In this document: in pieces, positions 52,778 through 61,845 of the stretch
Layout: each line of letters opens with the position of its first letter
How positions within the stretch are numbered: the first letter of the stretch is position 1
Source: CAJBNH01 sp964447285
GTDB taxonomy: Bacteria > Myxococcota_A > UBA9042
Reading direction: 5' to 3'
NCBI GenBank assembly: GCA_964447285.1
Contig: CAYURO010000007.1
Coordinates: 1-64,000 of the forward strand
Length of the DNA stretch: 64,000 nucleotides
Notes under the pieces: model-generated
Database searches by the model: none
Told to the model about the DNA's origin: nothing
What the model saw: only the letters and a program-made list of their open reading frames with translations
Position numbers and translations under genes: made by a program

Positions 52778-54439
52778 TCAGTCCTGTGCGCGCCCGTCCA
52801 TCACCAGACGCGCAATGGTGAAGCTGATCGTGCCCAGCAGCCAGACCACGCTGAACAGCACCGCCAGACGCACCCGCAGTCGCTCAAGCTGGTCGTTGCG
52901 GGCGTCGACACCGACAAAGTACGCGGTCGTTCGCCCGTCCTGGACTACCGGCGAGTAACCGGACAGGGACAACCCCCAGTCGTCGGCAACGAAGTCCGTG
53001 TCGGAACCCGCCCTTCCCGTCCGCAGCACCTCGGCCATCGCGGGAGTGTCGCTGCCGTCATAGCGCCGCCCCGGGGCAGACCCCTGCTCGTCCTGACTGA
53101 TGACACCGTCGCCGTTCAGGTCCCGGTCCTTCGGCAACAGGTCGACGACGATCTCGTATTGGTCGTCGCGTGAGGTCGAGCGCATCACGTACAGCGACAA
53201 CAGCTCAGGATTTGACTCCTTGTAACGCTCGAGCACCCGGTGGGCGCGCACAAAGGCCGGTGAGTCGATCGCCTTGGTGCGGTTGACCTCGTCCAAGGCG
53301 CGCGCATCCATCTGCAGCGCGATCACCTCTGCCAGACGGGCTTGCGAGGGCCGCATCTCCTGAATCACGGCGGACTTCGCCATCATCCACAGGCCCAGAC
53401 CGGTCAACAGCAGCAGCCCTGCAAGCGCAAGGGAAATCCCTGCGAGAGAGAGAACTTGCTTGCGCCGACGGGCTCCCCGTTGCAGTTCGTTCAGGACGGC
53501 TACTGCGCTGTCGGGACGGTCCTGCGGGCGCTTGGCCAGACAATGTCGAATCAGCTTGGCCAGGTCGCGGTCGACGCCGGGCACCAACGCCGCGACATCC
53601 GGGATGGGCGCGTGCTTGTGCAGCATTGCCAGCGCTTCGGCACTTTCCGCGCGGTACGGGGCACGGCGCGTCAGGCACACGAACAGGATGACCCCCAACG
53701 CGTACATGTCGGTCCGGGCATCGCCGCTCTCGTCGTCCCACTGCTCGGGGGCCATGTAGGTCGGCGTCCCGCGACCTGCCGAGGTCACTTCCCACGGAAT
53801 TGTGGCGTTCTGTTCCAGAGGTGCCCGGGGCCCGTGCTGCTCGTCATCGTCCCCGGCGCGCGCGATGCCAAAGTCCATGATGACGGCCTTGCGGTCGTCG
53901 TTCACCAGCATCACGTTCGCTGGCTTGAGGTCGCGGTGCACGACTCCGGCGCGGTGCGCGGCGCGCAGGCCCTGGCACAACGGGATCGCGATCTCACGCA
54001 CCTCTGTGGAGGTCATCGCGGCACCCTCGCGCAGGCGATCGACCAGCGTCTTGCCCTCCAGAAACTCCATCGTCAGGTAGTGGATGCCGGCCGACTCGCC
54101 CAGGTCGTAGGTGCGCGCGATGTTCGGGTGATTGACGGCATGGGCGATCGAGACTTCGCGGCGAAAGCGGTCCAGATCCTCGTCATCCAGCTGCGAATTC
54201 GAGAACAGGGTCTTCAGCGCCACTCGCCGCCGCAGCAGCACGTCGTCGCAGAGGTAGACGGCACCCATGCCGCCCGCGCCCAGCTTGCGGACCATGCGGT
54301 ACCGGCCGTTCAGCAAGCGACCGGTCGTCCAATCGATCGAGCGCATGGGCGCGCGCGGTCTCGGCCGCGGCGCGGGACCCGCTGGCGGCGATGGGACGGC
54401 ACCGGGACCGAGGTTGGGAGTGGCGGGGTCGTGGGCCAT
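52778..54439 (-). CDS. Transmembrane Ser/Thr protein kinase with extracytoplasmic sensor (second of tandem pair)
   Basis: The 553-residue protein has a Hanks-type kinase domain at about 46-320 with all signatures: glycine loop LGAGGMGAV, VALK, HRDLKPANV, MDFG and APEQ. A membrane helix follows at about 335-357, then an outside domain of about 155 residues and a second helix near 518-540. The outside domain has a Ca-site-like DRDLNGDGVISQDE loop and the ending WGLSLSGYSPVV...FVGVDARNDQL, like Cache-type sensor domains. It should sense an external signal and phosphorylate cytoplasmic proteins. It lies 21 bp after its paralogue. Confidence 0.88.
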   Translation of the reverse strand: MAHDPATPNLGPGAVPSPPAGPAPRPRPRAPMRSIDWTTGRLLNGRYRMVRKLGAGGMGAVYLCDDVLLRRRVALKTLFSNSQLDDEDLDRFRREVSIAHAVNHPNIARTYDLGESAGIHYLTMEFLEGKTLVDRLREGAAMTSTEVREIAIPLCQGLRAAHRAGVVHRDLKPANVMLVNDDRKAVIMDFGIARAGDDDEQHGPRAPLEQNATIPWEVTSAGRGTPTYMAPEQWDDESGDARTDMYALGVILFVCLTRRAPYRAESAEALAMLHKHAPIPDVAALVPGVDRDLAKLIRHCLAKRPQDRPDSAVAVLNELQRGARRRKQVLSLAGISLALAGLLLLTGLGLWMMAKSAVIQEMRPSQARLAEVIALQMDARALDEVNRTKAIDSPAFVRAHRVLERYKESNPELLSLYVMRSTSRDDQYEIVVDLLPKDRDLNGDGVISQDEQGSAPGRRYDGSDTPAMAEVLRTGRAGSDTDFVADDWGLSLSGYSPVVQDGRTTAYFVGVDARNDQLERLRVRLAVLFSVVWLLGTISFTIARLVMDGRAQD

Positions 54440-54460
54440 GCCGCGGTGTTCCTTAGTGGA

Positions 54461-56182
54461 TCATGTCGTCGGTTGTGCGCGATTGCGTGCCCATGCAGCA
54501 AGGGCGCGGCGGTGCTGGCGGCTGGGGGCGAGCAGGAACGAGAATGCGACGCACAAGCCCAGCTCTGCAAGGCCCAACAACCCCGTCAGCGCCCGCCGCA
54601 GCCGCGACAGTTGGTCGTTGGTCACGTCCACGGCAACAAAATACCGCGCCGGCTTTTCGCCCACCGGAACCGGAGCGTACCCCGAAAGCGTGATCTCCAG
54701 ACCGTCACGCGCGAAGTCGTCGTCCGTGTGCGGTCGCCCCGTGTCCACCGTCGCGGCCATCGCGGGCATGCCTCGTCCGTCGTAGAACTCACCCGGGGGC
54801 GTGCCCTCCTCAAAGAACGCCGCCGTGTTGCGGATCTGTCCGTCGCGGTTCAGGTCCCGGTCGCGCGGTTGCTCGTCGACGACGTAGTGGTACAGCCCTC
54901 GCGAGGCTCCGGGCCGCATCGTGTAGAAGTAGCGGATCTCGGGGTTTTCCCTGTGGTATCGCTCCATGATGGCGTGGATCCGCCGAAACGGCGCGGTGTC
55001 GATGTCGGCGGGCGTCCGGATCCGATCCATATCGTCGGGATCGATGTCGTGTGCCACCAACTCGGCCAGCCGCGACAAGGCCGGCCGCATCTCCTGCAGT
55101 ACCGCCTGTTCCGCGACCGCATAGACCGACCAGCCCAGCAGACCAAGGACGGCGGCGCTGGACAGCAAAACAGCACTCAGCTGCAGCGCGAACCGTCGCC
55201 GCCGCTCGCCCCGTTCCAGCAGCTCCAGCAGCTCGTCGACCGACTGCGGCCGGTCCTCGGGGCGCTTGGCCAGACACTTGCGGATCAGCGTCGCCAGATC
55301 GCGGTCGACGCCGCTTGCCAGCGCGTGAACATCGGGTACCGGCGACTGGCGGTGGCGGTCGCCCAATTCGGTAGGTGTGTCGGCCGCATACGGGGCCTGA
55401 CCGGTCAGGCAGACGAACAGGATCACACCCAGCGCGTAGATGTCGGTGCGTTGGTCGCCGCTGGCCGAGTCCCACTGCTCTGGTGCCATGTACGCGGGTG
55501 TTCCGAGACCGGCCGAGGTCACGTCCCAGACCGTCGCTCCAACGCGCGGCCGAGAGAGCGTCACCTCCTCGCCCATCGCTTCACCCATCGACCGGGCGAT
55601 ACCGAAGTCCATGATCACGGCTTTGCGCGAGTCGGGCACCAGCATCACGTTTGCAGGTTTCAGGTCGCGGTGGACGACGCCTGACCGGTGTGCCGCCGCC
55701 AAGCCTCGGCACAGCGGTACGGCGACCTCGCGCACCTCTTTGGACGTCAGCACGGGACCGCGCCGGATGCGCGCCATCAGTGTCTCGCCCCGCAGGTGTT
55801 CCATGCTCAGGAAGTGGACGCCCCCCTCCTCACCCAGATCGTAAGTCCGCGCGACGTTGGGGTGGTTGATGCTGTGGGCGAGGGCGACTTCCTTGCGAAA
55901 ACGCTCGATGTCGGCGGGTTCGAAGGCGTCTTCCGCGAACAACGTCTTCAGCGCGACCCGTCGGCGCAGCAACAGATCCTCGACCAGGTAGACGGTGCCC
56001 ATGCCGCCCTCGCCCAGCTTGTCGACCATCACGTAACGTCCGCTCAGGGGCTTGCCCGAGGTCCACTCCAGACGAGTGACGGTGCGGGGACGGGCAGGCG
56101 ACAGGGCGGCGAGCGGACGGGTAGCGTCCAAGCCAGCGGCGGGGAAACTGTCGGGGGCGAGCGGCGGGCGAACTTCCGACAT
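54461..56182 (-). CDS. Transmembrane Ser/Thr protein kinase with extracytoplasmic sensor (first of tandem pair)
   Basis: The 573-residue paralogue of the next gene has the same order of parts: kinase domain (LGEGGMGTV, VALK, HRDLKPANV, MDFG, APEQ), membrane helix near 345, outside domain and second helix near 530. The outside domain shares the DRDLNRDGQI loop and the LSGYAPV...YFVAVDVTNDQL ending, but is otherwise more different than the kinase half. The two kinases arose by duplication and probably read related but distinct signals. It lies 62 bp after nadA on the same strand. Confidence 0.88.
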   Translation of the reverse strand: MSEVRPPLAPDSFPAAGLDATRPLAALSPARPRTVTRLEWTSGKPLSGRYVMVDKLGEGGMGTVYLVEDLLLRRRVALKTLFAEDAFEPADIERFRKEVALAHSINHPNVARTYDLGEEGGVHFLSMEHLRGETLMARIRRGPVLTSKEVREVAVPLCRGLAAAHRSGVVHRDLKPANVMLVPDSRKAVIMDFGIARSMGEAMGEEVTLSRPRVGATVWDVTSAGLGTPAYMAPEQWDSASGDQRTDIYALGVILFVCLTGQAPYAADTPTELGDRHRQSPVPDVHALASGVDRDLATLIRKCLAKRPEDRPQSVDELLELLERGERRRRFALQLSAVLLSSAAVLGLLGWSVYAVAEQAVLQEMRPALSRLAELVAHDIDPDDMDRIRTPADIDTAPFRRIHAIMERYHRENPEIRYFYTMRPGASRGLYHYVVDEQPRDRDLNRDGQIRNTAAFFEEGTPPGEFYDGRGMPAMAATVDTGRPHTDDDFARDGLEITLSGYAPVPVGEKPARYFVAVDVTNDQLSRLRRALTGLLGLAELGLCVAFSFLLAPSRQHRRALAAWARNRAQPTT

Positions 56183-56244
56183 GGTGAGGGCTAGACTGGG
56201 ACCACCCGCCCCCGGTCGTCAAGCAGCGAACGCGTTCGCGCAGG

Positions 56245-57750
56245 TCAAGTGCGAAGCATCGGCCAAGACGCCAAGTCTTCCAGAGACATGCGCGACGGCA
56301 TTCGCCCGGTCACCCCAGCGACCAAGGCTTCGCCCAAGCGCCCACTGCGCTGGAACTCGCGCATGTGCAGGATTGGAATCGATCCAAGCTCGGCCACCGT
56401 CTGTCCCGTCACGCGGCGCGGGTCCATGTGGGGCTTCAGCGCCTCGAGTGCCACACTCGGCGTCCCGACCATCCGCAGCGCGTCCAGCAGCCCGTCCAGA
56501 TGATTCATGCGCATGTATGGGCAGGTCGCGCACCCGCCGGCTGTCGAGCACCCTTCTCCGTTGGCGGCACCGGGGATCACGCCCAGCGGAGAGTCCGCGT
56601 CGGCGGTTGCGGCCTCGGCAGCGACCGGAAACACGATCTCGACCGTCACGTCGTCCCGTTCGCTTGCACGCAGCACGGCTTGCACGCCGAGCACGATCGA
56701 CGTCATCAAGCCGGCTTCCGTCCCCAGAACGACGGGGATTCGCACCGGTCCGGGTTGCCGCAATGCCGCTTTCACGTGGTCGAGGATGAAGCCGAGGATG
56801 TCGGACGTGGAGCCGACGACGCCCCTGCCCTCGACCGCCGCCTGACTCGCAAGCGCGAACAACTCGCCCGGCACCTCCAAGTGGGCCGTGATCAACGCGT
56901 CGGAGTGCCGCTCGCGCACGGCTTGGGCCACAGCGGGTCCGAACAGTTGGTGCACGATGCAATTGCCCTGTTGAAACGGGTGGAACCGCTGCAGCAGCCT
57001 CTGGATCGACGCCTGATCGTGCGCCGGATGCAGCGCGCGGATGCGGTCGTCCGGCAGCTTGGCGTAAGCGATGAACAAGTGGCGCAGGTTCTCGCCCATG
57101 TACGTGTCAGGGCCGAACCAGATGTGCAGGTCCGCCACTTGCGACGTCGCTTGCAGGATGGTGCGGACCACGTTCGACGACGTGCAGGTGAGGGTGGGGA
57201 CCAGGCGATGCGCGTGCGCCTTCACCCGCAGACTCGTGTTGATGTAAACGACGTGCAGTGAGTTCGGCGTCTGCGCGGCCTGACGCAAGAACGCAGCGTA
57301 GGCAGGTGCCTCTGCCGATGCAGCCAGCGAACAGCCGATCTCGCCGGCCGCCAGTCGGTACACGGGAATCGCTGCAAATCCCGCATGGTCCAGCACAGCG
57401 CGGACGTTCTCGGCCATGAAGTCCACGCCAGCGACAAAGATCGCGTGCACGCCGGCCTTGGCCATGTCTACGGCGCGATCAGCCATCACCAGCGAGTCAG
57501 AGATGTGGACGTGCGGCCACTTGCACGCCGACAGGACGCCTTGAAGCTCCGGGTCCATGTAGAAGTGCGCGACCACACCAACGTTGCTGTCGCGCAGCAG
57601 ATCGTCCAGCACCTGCACGGCACGGGCGTCGGGTTGCAGGAACGCTGCCTGCGCTTCTGCGAATGGCCCAAGCGGGGTCAGGGTGTTGCGTGCGATGCGC
57701 AAGGACGGAAAGGCGGCGGGTGCGACAGGACCGGACAACGGAACCTCCAC
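56245..57750 (-). CDS. nadA: Quinolinate synthase, plastid-like long form
   Basis: NadA condenses iminoaspartate with dihydroxyacetone phosphate to quinolinate using a [4Fe-4S] cluster, the de novo route to NAD. Motifs seen are VVAHFYMDPE, VYINTSLRVKAHA, TCTSSNVV, WFGPDTYMGEN, HLEVPGE, GSTSDI, VVLGTEAGLM and GCSTAGGCATCPYMRMN. HLEVPGE replaces HPEC of the short bacterial form, and the length (501 residues) and C-terminal GCxxxGGCxxCPY match plant-type enzymes. GTG at 57750 is the best start near the first conserved part; its ribosome site is weak. nadE at 17615 completes NAD synthesis. Confidence 0.92.
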   Translation of the reverse strand: MEVPLSGPVAPAAFPSLRIARNTLTPLGPFAEAQAAFLQPDARAVQVLDDLLRDSNVGVVAHFYMDPELQGVLSACKWPHVHISDSLVMADRAVDMAKAGVHAIFVAGVDFMAENVRAVLDHAGFAAIPVYRLAAGEIGCSLAASAEAPAYAAFLRQAAQTPNSLHVVYINTSLRVKAHAHRLVPTLTCTSSNVVRTILQATSQVADLHIWFGPDTYMGENLRHLFIAYAKLPDDRIRALHPAHDQASIQRLLQRFHPFQQGNCIVHQLFGPAVAQAVRERHSDALITAHLEVPGELFALASQAAVEGRGVVGSTSDILGFILDHVKAALRQPGPVRIPVVLGTEAGLMTSIVLGVQAVLRASERDDVTVEIVFPVAAEAATADADSPLGVIPGAANGEGCSTAGGCATCPYMRMNHLDGLLDALRMVGTPSVALEALKPHMDPRRVTGQTVAELGSIPILHMREFQRSGRLGEALVAGVTGRMPSRMSLEDLASWPMLRT

Positions 57751-57909
57751 GGGCGGTAACCCACAGGATCGCGCACGTTGCGGGTCGGGAGCAAGCGTTG
57801 GTTGGCGAGCCTCTGCGTCCGCGCCATTTGACGTGCCCTGCCGGGAACGGCTATGTCGCGCGGTCCGCTCCCCACCCTTTGGTTGCCGCTGCGAGCGCGA
57901 GGACGTCCG

Positions 57910-58800
57910 ATGGCTGCGTCGTTCACTTTGGGTTTGTTGCAGTTGCGTGCCAACGCCGACGGCGGCGATCGGCTCGAAGACGGCGTTCGCGCCATCCGCG
58001 AGGCCGCGGCACAAGGGGCGCAGATCTGCGTCCTGCCTGAGCTATTCAGGTCACCGTACTTCTGTCAGGAGATGGAGACCAAGCACTTTGCCCTTGCAGA
58101 GCCGATTCCCGGTCCCGGCACGCGACGCTTGGGACAGGTCGCGGCGGAGTGCGGCGTGGTCGTCGTCGGTTCCCTGTTCGAGCGCGCCGGCGTGGGCGTG
58201 TACTTCAACACCGCGGTCGTTCTGGACGCTGACGGCACGCTGTTGGGCAAGTACCGCAAGCTGCACATCCCACAGGATCCGCTGTACGCCGAAAAATTCT
58301 ACTTCACTCCCGGGGACTTGCCGCCGCAGGTGTTCAAGACGCGCTTTGGCAAGGTGGGGGTGCTGGTCTGCTGGGACCAGTGGTACCCGGAAGCTGCGAG
58401 GCTGCTGGCGCTGCAGGGCGCCGAGGTGATCGTCTACCCCACCGCCATCGGCAGCATCGACAGCGAACCCGTCGAGGAGCACGCCATGCAACTCGACGCT
58501 TGGCAGACCGTTCAGCGCGGGCACGCGATTGCGAATGGAGTGTTTGTTGCCGCCGTCAATCGCGTCGGGCGCGAGGGCGGTATCGATTTTTGGGGCCACA
58601 GCTTCGCGGTCGGTCCGCTGGGCGAGTGGCTCGTGGATGCCTCCCAGACCCAAGCCGAGCTGCAGATCGTGCGCTGCGACCGCGACCGTCAGACCGAGGT
58701 GCGCAACATCTGGCCGTTCTTCCGCGATCGCCGAATCGACACCTATGCCGGCATCGACCGCCGATTCGTCGCATCCAACGACGACGAGACGCAGGGCTAA
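57910..58800 (+). CDS. aguB: N-carbamoylputrescine amidase
   Basis: A nitrilase-superfamily enzyme of 296 residues that hydrolyses N-carbamoylputrescine to putrescine, CO2 and ammonia. The triad is E (VLPELFRSPYFC), K (KYRKLHIPQDP) and C (VCWDQWYPEAAR). GAGGA precedes the ATG. The next gene, agmatine deiminase, makes its substrate, which supports the assignment. A TTGACG/TATGTC pair (57828-57857, 18 bp apart) is a weak promoter candidate. The stop is followed by a hairpin before aguA. Confidence 0.93.
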   Translation: MAASFTLGLLQLRANADGGDRLEDGVRAIREAAAQGAQICVLPELFRSPYFCQEMETKHFALAEPIPGPGTRRLGQVAAECGVVVVGSLFERAGVGVYFNTAVVLDADGTLLGKYRKLHIPQDPLYAEKFYFTPGDLPPQVFKTRFGKVGVLVCWDQWYPEAARLLALQGAEVIVYPTAIGSIDSEPVEEHAMQLDAWQTVQRGHAIANGVFVAAVNRVGREGGIDFWGHSFAVGPLGEWLVDASQTQAELQIVRCDRDRQTEVRNIWPFFRDRRIDTYAGIDRRFVASNDDETQG

Positions 58801-58848
58801 AGCCCCGCGCCTCGAAAGGACCCGCGCCTTGCTGTTCATCCGCCCACT

Positions 58849-58891
58849 GACGACCCCACCCACGTTCACCCGAACGTCGGTCGTCCTCTTT
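58849..58891 (+). terminator. Hairpin with short T-rich tail between aguB and aguA
   Basis: A 7-bp outer stem (58849-58855 with 58879-58885) encloses a perfect 6-bp hairpin (58862-58867 with 58872-58877, 4-nt loop) and is followed by CTCTTT. It may be a weak intrinsic terminator or an attenuator that reduces aguA expression relative to aguB. Confidence 0.4.
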
Positions 58892-58944
58892 CAGCCTTTC
58901 ACGCTCGCCGAGCGCATCGCACGCACGCAGTGCAGGATTCGTCC

Positions 58945-59994
58945 ATGGACCTCGACCCGTCTCTCGACGTTCGCCACTACCGTATGCCCGCCGAGTGGGC
59001 CCCACACGCGGGTACGGTTCTCACTTGGCCGCATCGTCCGGCGATCTGGCGCGGCCTTCATGACCCCGTCCTATCGCTCTTTGCGAAGGTGGCGGCGGAG
59101 CTGAGCGAGGTCGAGACCGTCCACATCAACGTCCCGCACGCAGAGTGGCGTGACCGCGCCCTGAACAACGTGACGCGCGCAGGCGGCGACCCCAAGCGGC
59201 TGGTCTGGCACCTGATCGACAGCGATGACGTCTGGGCACGCGACCACGGGCCGATCTTGGTCAAGGCTCGGGACCCCCAGGCGCAGTACCCGCTTGCGAT
59301 GCTGGACTGGGGTTTCAATGCGTGGGGCGGCAAGTTCGCATCATCGCTGGACAATCTGGTGCCGCAGGAGATGAACCGCACCTGGGGGCTGCCGCGGGTC
59401 GAGCCGGGGCTGGTGATGGAGGGCGGGTCGATAGAGGTCAACGGCCTGGGCGACCTGCTGACGACCGAGTCCGTGCTGCTGAACACCAATCGCAATCCAG
59501 AGTTTGACCGCGCCGGCATCGAGACCTGCCTGAAGGACCACTTGGGCGTCCAGCGGTTGCACTGGCTGGGCGATGGGCTGGAAGGCGACGACACGGACGG
59601 GCACATCGACGACATGGCGCGCTTCGTGTCGGACGACACCATCGTTGTGGTCGCTCCGCCGCCGGGCCATCCGGACCATCAGGCGATGGCTGAGAACATC
59701 GCGCGGCTCAAGGCGATGCGCGGCGCCGACGACCGACCGTTCCAGATCGTGTCGCTACCCGTGCCAGAACCGATTCGCTTCCAGAACGAACACCTGCCTG
59801 CCAGCTATGCGAATTTCTATCTGGCCAACGGCAAGGCGCTGGTCCCCGTGTTCCGCCAGAAGACCGACGACGCCGCGCTGGCCATCCTTCGCGAGCTGCT
59901 GCCCGGTCGGCAGGTGATCGGTCTGGACGCGCGGGCCCTTGTGTCGCAGTACGGCGGCATCCACTGCATCACCCAGCAGATCCCGGCCGTCTGA
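58945..59994 (+). CDS. aguA: Agmatine deiminase
   Basis: AguA converts agmatine to N-carbamoylputrescine and ammonia. The 349-residue protein shows the guanidino-group-modifying fold: PAEWAPHAGTVLTWPHR at the start, DDVWARDHGP near 90, VMEGGSIEVNG near 155, the DGHIDDMARF acid-base segment and the catalytic Cys in QYGGIHCITQQ near the end. AGGA lies 8 bases before the ATG at 58945; GTG at 58930 is the alternative. With aguB it forms a putrescine route from agmatine. Arginine decarboxylase (speA) is not in the window. Confidence 0.95.
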   Translation: MDLDPSLDVRHYRMPAEWAPHAGTVLTWPHRPAIWRGLHDPVLSLFAKVAAELSEVETVHINVPHAEWRDRALNNVTRAGGDPKRLVWHLIDSDDVWARDHGPILVKARDPQAQYPLAMLDWGFNAWGGKFASSLDNLVPQEMNRTWGLPRVEPGLVMEGGSIEVNGLGDLLTTESVLLNTNRNPEFDRAGIETCLKDHLGVQRLHWLGDGLEGDDTDGHIDDMARFVSDDTIVVVAPPPGHPDHQAMAENIARLKAMRGADDRPFQIVSLPVPEPIRFQNEHLPASYANFYLANGKALVPVFRQKTDDAALAILRELLPGRQVIGLDARALVSQYGGIHCITQQIPAV

Positions 59995-60021
59995 GGCCGC
60001 GACCCCTGCCGCCGGAGCTCC

Positions 60022-61842
60022 ATGGCCCGAACTGTGCATTCGAATTCCTCTCCTTCCCTCGCCGATCCGCAGCCTCCCAAAGGGCGCTTGCGCCTGGACC
60101 CGCTGTGGCAGCTGCTGGCACTGGTCAAGCCGTACAAGGCCAAGTTCTGGATCGCCACGATCGCGCTGTTCGTCAGCTCGGGTCTGGGCTTGGTGTACCC
60201 GCAGGCGGCGCGCAACGCCGTGGACATCGGCCTAGCTTCGGGCTCGATGGACAAGCTGAACCAGCTGACTTGGGTGCTGGTTGCGGTGTTTCTGATCCAA
60301 GCGGGGTTCATCTACGTTCGCCACTACCTGATGAGCTGGCTGGGCGAGAAAGTGGTGGCCGACCTTCGCGTGCAGGTCTTCGCCAAGCTGCTGCGGTTGC
60401 CGCCGGGGTGGTTTCAAGAGCGGCACACGGGCGAGATCCTGTCGCGCCTGGCCAGCGACGTGACGGTGGTCGAGGGTCTGGTCGGCACCGAGCTGAGCAT
60501 GGCCCTGCGCAACGGCGTGACGTTGTTGGGCGGCATCGTGCTGCTGTTCGTCGAGAACCCGACGCTGACGCTGATGATGCTGGCCATCGTGCCTCCCACC
60601 GTCATCTTCATGGTCGTGTTCGGGCGGAAGGTGCGCAGGCTGAGCCGCGCAGTGCAGGACCGTCATGCGATCACGTCGACGCGGGTGGAAGAGGTCGTGT
60701 CGTCGATGCAAACGGTACAGGCCTTCGTCCGTGAGCCGCGCGAAGCCGAGACCTATCGCTCGAACATCCTGGCCGCCTTCGAGCAGTCGCTGCATCTGAT
60801 TCGCTGGAGGGCACTGTTCTTCGCGGTGATCACGTTGGGCGTCTCGTTGGCCATCGCCGCGATCGTTTGGGTTGGCGGACGTGCAGTCGTTCGGCACGAG
60901 CTTTCGGGCGGCGACCTGACGGCCTTTCTGCTCTACACCGTGATGGTCGCAGGTGCGGTCGGTGCGCTGGCCAGTCTGGGTGGCGCACTGCAAAGGGCCG
61001 TGGGCGCTACGGAACGTCTCTTCGAGATCCTGAACACGGAGCCTGCGATCGCCGACCCCGAGCATCCCGTCGACCTGCCCAAGGGACGGGGCGCGGTGAA
61101 GTTCGACGACGTGAGGTTCGTGTACCCGGCCCGACCGGATCACCCGGTGTTGCAAGGGATCACGCTGGAGGTGGCTCCCGGCGAGTCGGTGGCGCTGGTG
61201 GGTGCTTCCGGCGCGGGCAAGACGACGCTGACGGCGCTGCTGCAGCGGTTCCACGACGTGACGAGCGGTCGGGTGACGTTCGAGGGCATCGATGTGCGCG
61301 ACCTGCGCCTCGCCGACCTGCGCCACGCCATCGCCATTGTGTCGCAAGAGCCTGTGCTGTTCTCGGGCACGGTTCGCGAGAACATCGCCTATGGCCGCGA
61401 AGGCGCAACGGCATCTGAGGTCGAGCAAGCCGCGCGCGATGCCCACGCGCACGACTTCATCCTCGAGTTTCCCGACGGCTACGAGACCAAGGTGGGAGAG
61501 CGCGGCGTGCAGTTGTCCGGCGGGCAGCGGCAACGCGTCGCCATCGCCCGGGCGCTGCTGGCCGACCCGAGGGTGCTGATCCTCGACGAGGCGACGTCCA
61601 ACCTGGACGCTGAGAGCGAGTCACTGGTGCAGAAAGCCTTGCAGCGCCTGATGGAAGGCCGCACCACCCTGATCATCGCCCACCGCCTCAGCACGGTGCG
61701 CAACGCCGACGCCATCGCAGTCTTGGAGCACGGGCAGCTGATCGAGCGCGGCCGTCACGACGACCTGATGGCGCTGGACGGCGTGTACCGGCGGCTGGTC
61801 GAGCATCAGGTGTTCGTGGGAACAGAGCGCGAGACGGTCTAG
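60022..61842 (+). CDS. ABC exporter, ABCB-type half-transporter
   Basis: The 606-residue protein has six membrane helices at about 35-320, then a nucleotide-binding domain. Walker A is GASGAGKTT near 397, the Q-loop is in AIVSQEP, the signature is LSGGQRQR, Walker B is VLILDEATS, and the switch His is in IIAHRLS. It should work as a homodimer exporting lipids, drugs or peptides. GGAG precedes the ATG. It begins 27 bp after aguA, so the two may share a transcript, but a link to polyamines is only suggested by position. Its stop is 3 bp from that of the convergent LD-carboxypeptidase gene. Confidence 0.93.
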   Translation: MARTVHSNSSPSLADPQPPKGRLRLDPLWQLLALVKPYKAKFWIATIALFVSSGLGLVYPQAARNAVDIGLASGSMDKLNQLTWVLVAVFLIQAGFIYVRHYLMSWLGEKVVADLRVQVFAKLLRLPPGWFQERHTGEILSRLASDVTVVEGLVGTELSMALRNGVTLLGGIVLLFVENPTLTLMMLAIVPPTVIFMVVFGRKVRRLSRAVQDRHAITSTRVEEVVSSMQTVQAFVREPREAETYRSNILAAFEQSLHLIRWRALFFAVITLGVSLAIAAIVWVGGRAVVRHELSGGDLTAFLLYTVMVAGAVGALASLGGALQRAVGATERLFEILNTEPAIADPEHPVDLPKGRGAVKFDDVRFVYPARPDHPVLQGITLEVAPGESVALVGASGAGKTTLTALLQRFHDVTSGRVTFEGIDVRDLRLADLRHAIAIVSQEPVLFSGTVRENIAYGREGATASEVEQAARDAHAHDFILEFPDGYETKVGERGVQLSGGQRQRVAIARALLADPRVLILDEATSNLDAESESLVQKALQRLMEGRTTLIIAHRLSTVRNADAIAVLEHGQLIERGRHDDLMALDGVYRRLVEHQVFVGTERETV

Positions 61843-61845
61843 CGG

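Noticed and set aside
53342..55684. 780-codon plus-strand ORF across the kinase genes
   Set aside because: Antisense to two kinases with complete motifs; composition is atypical.
56245..57750. NadA as inactive because HPEC is missing
   Set aside because: HLEVPGE is the normal form in plant-type quinolinate synthases, so loss of function is not implied.
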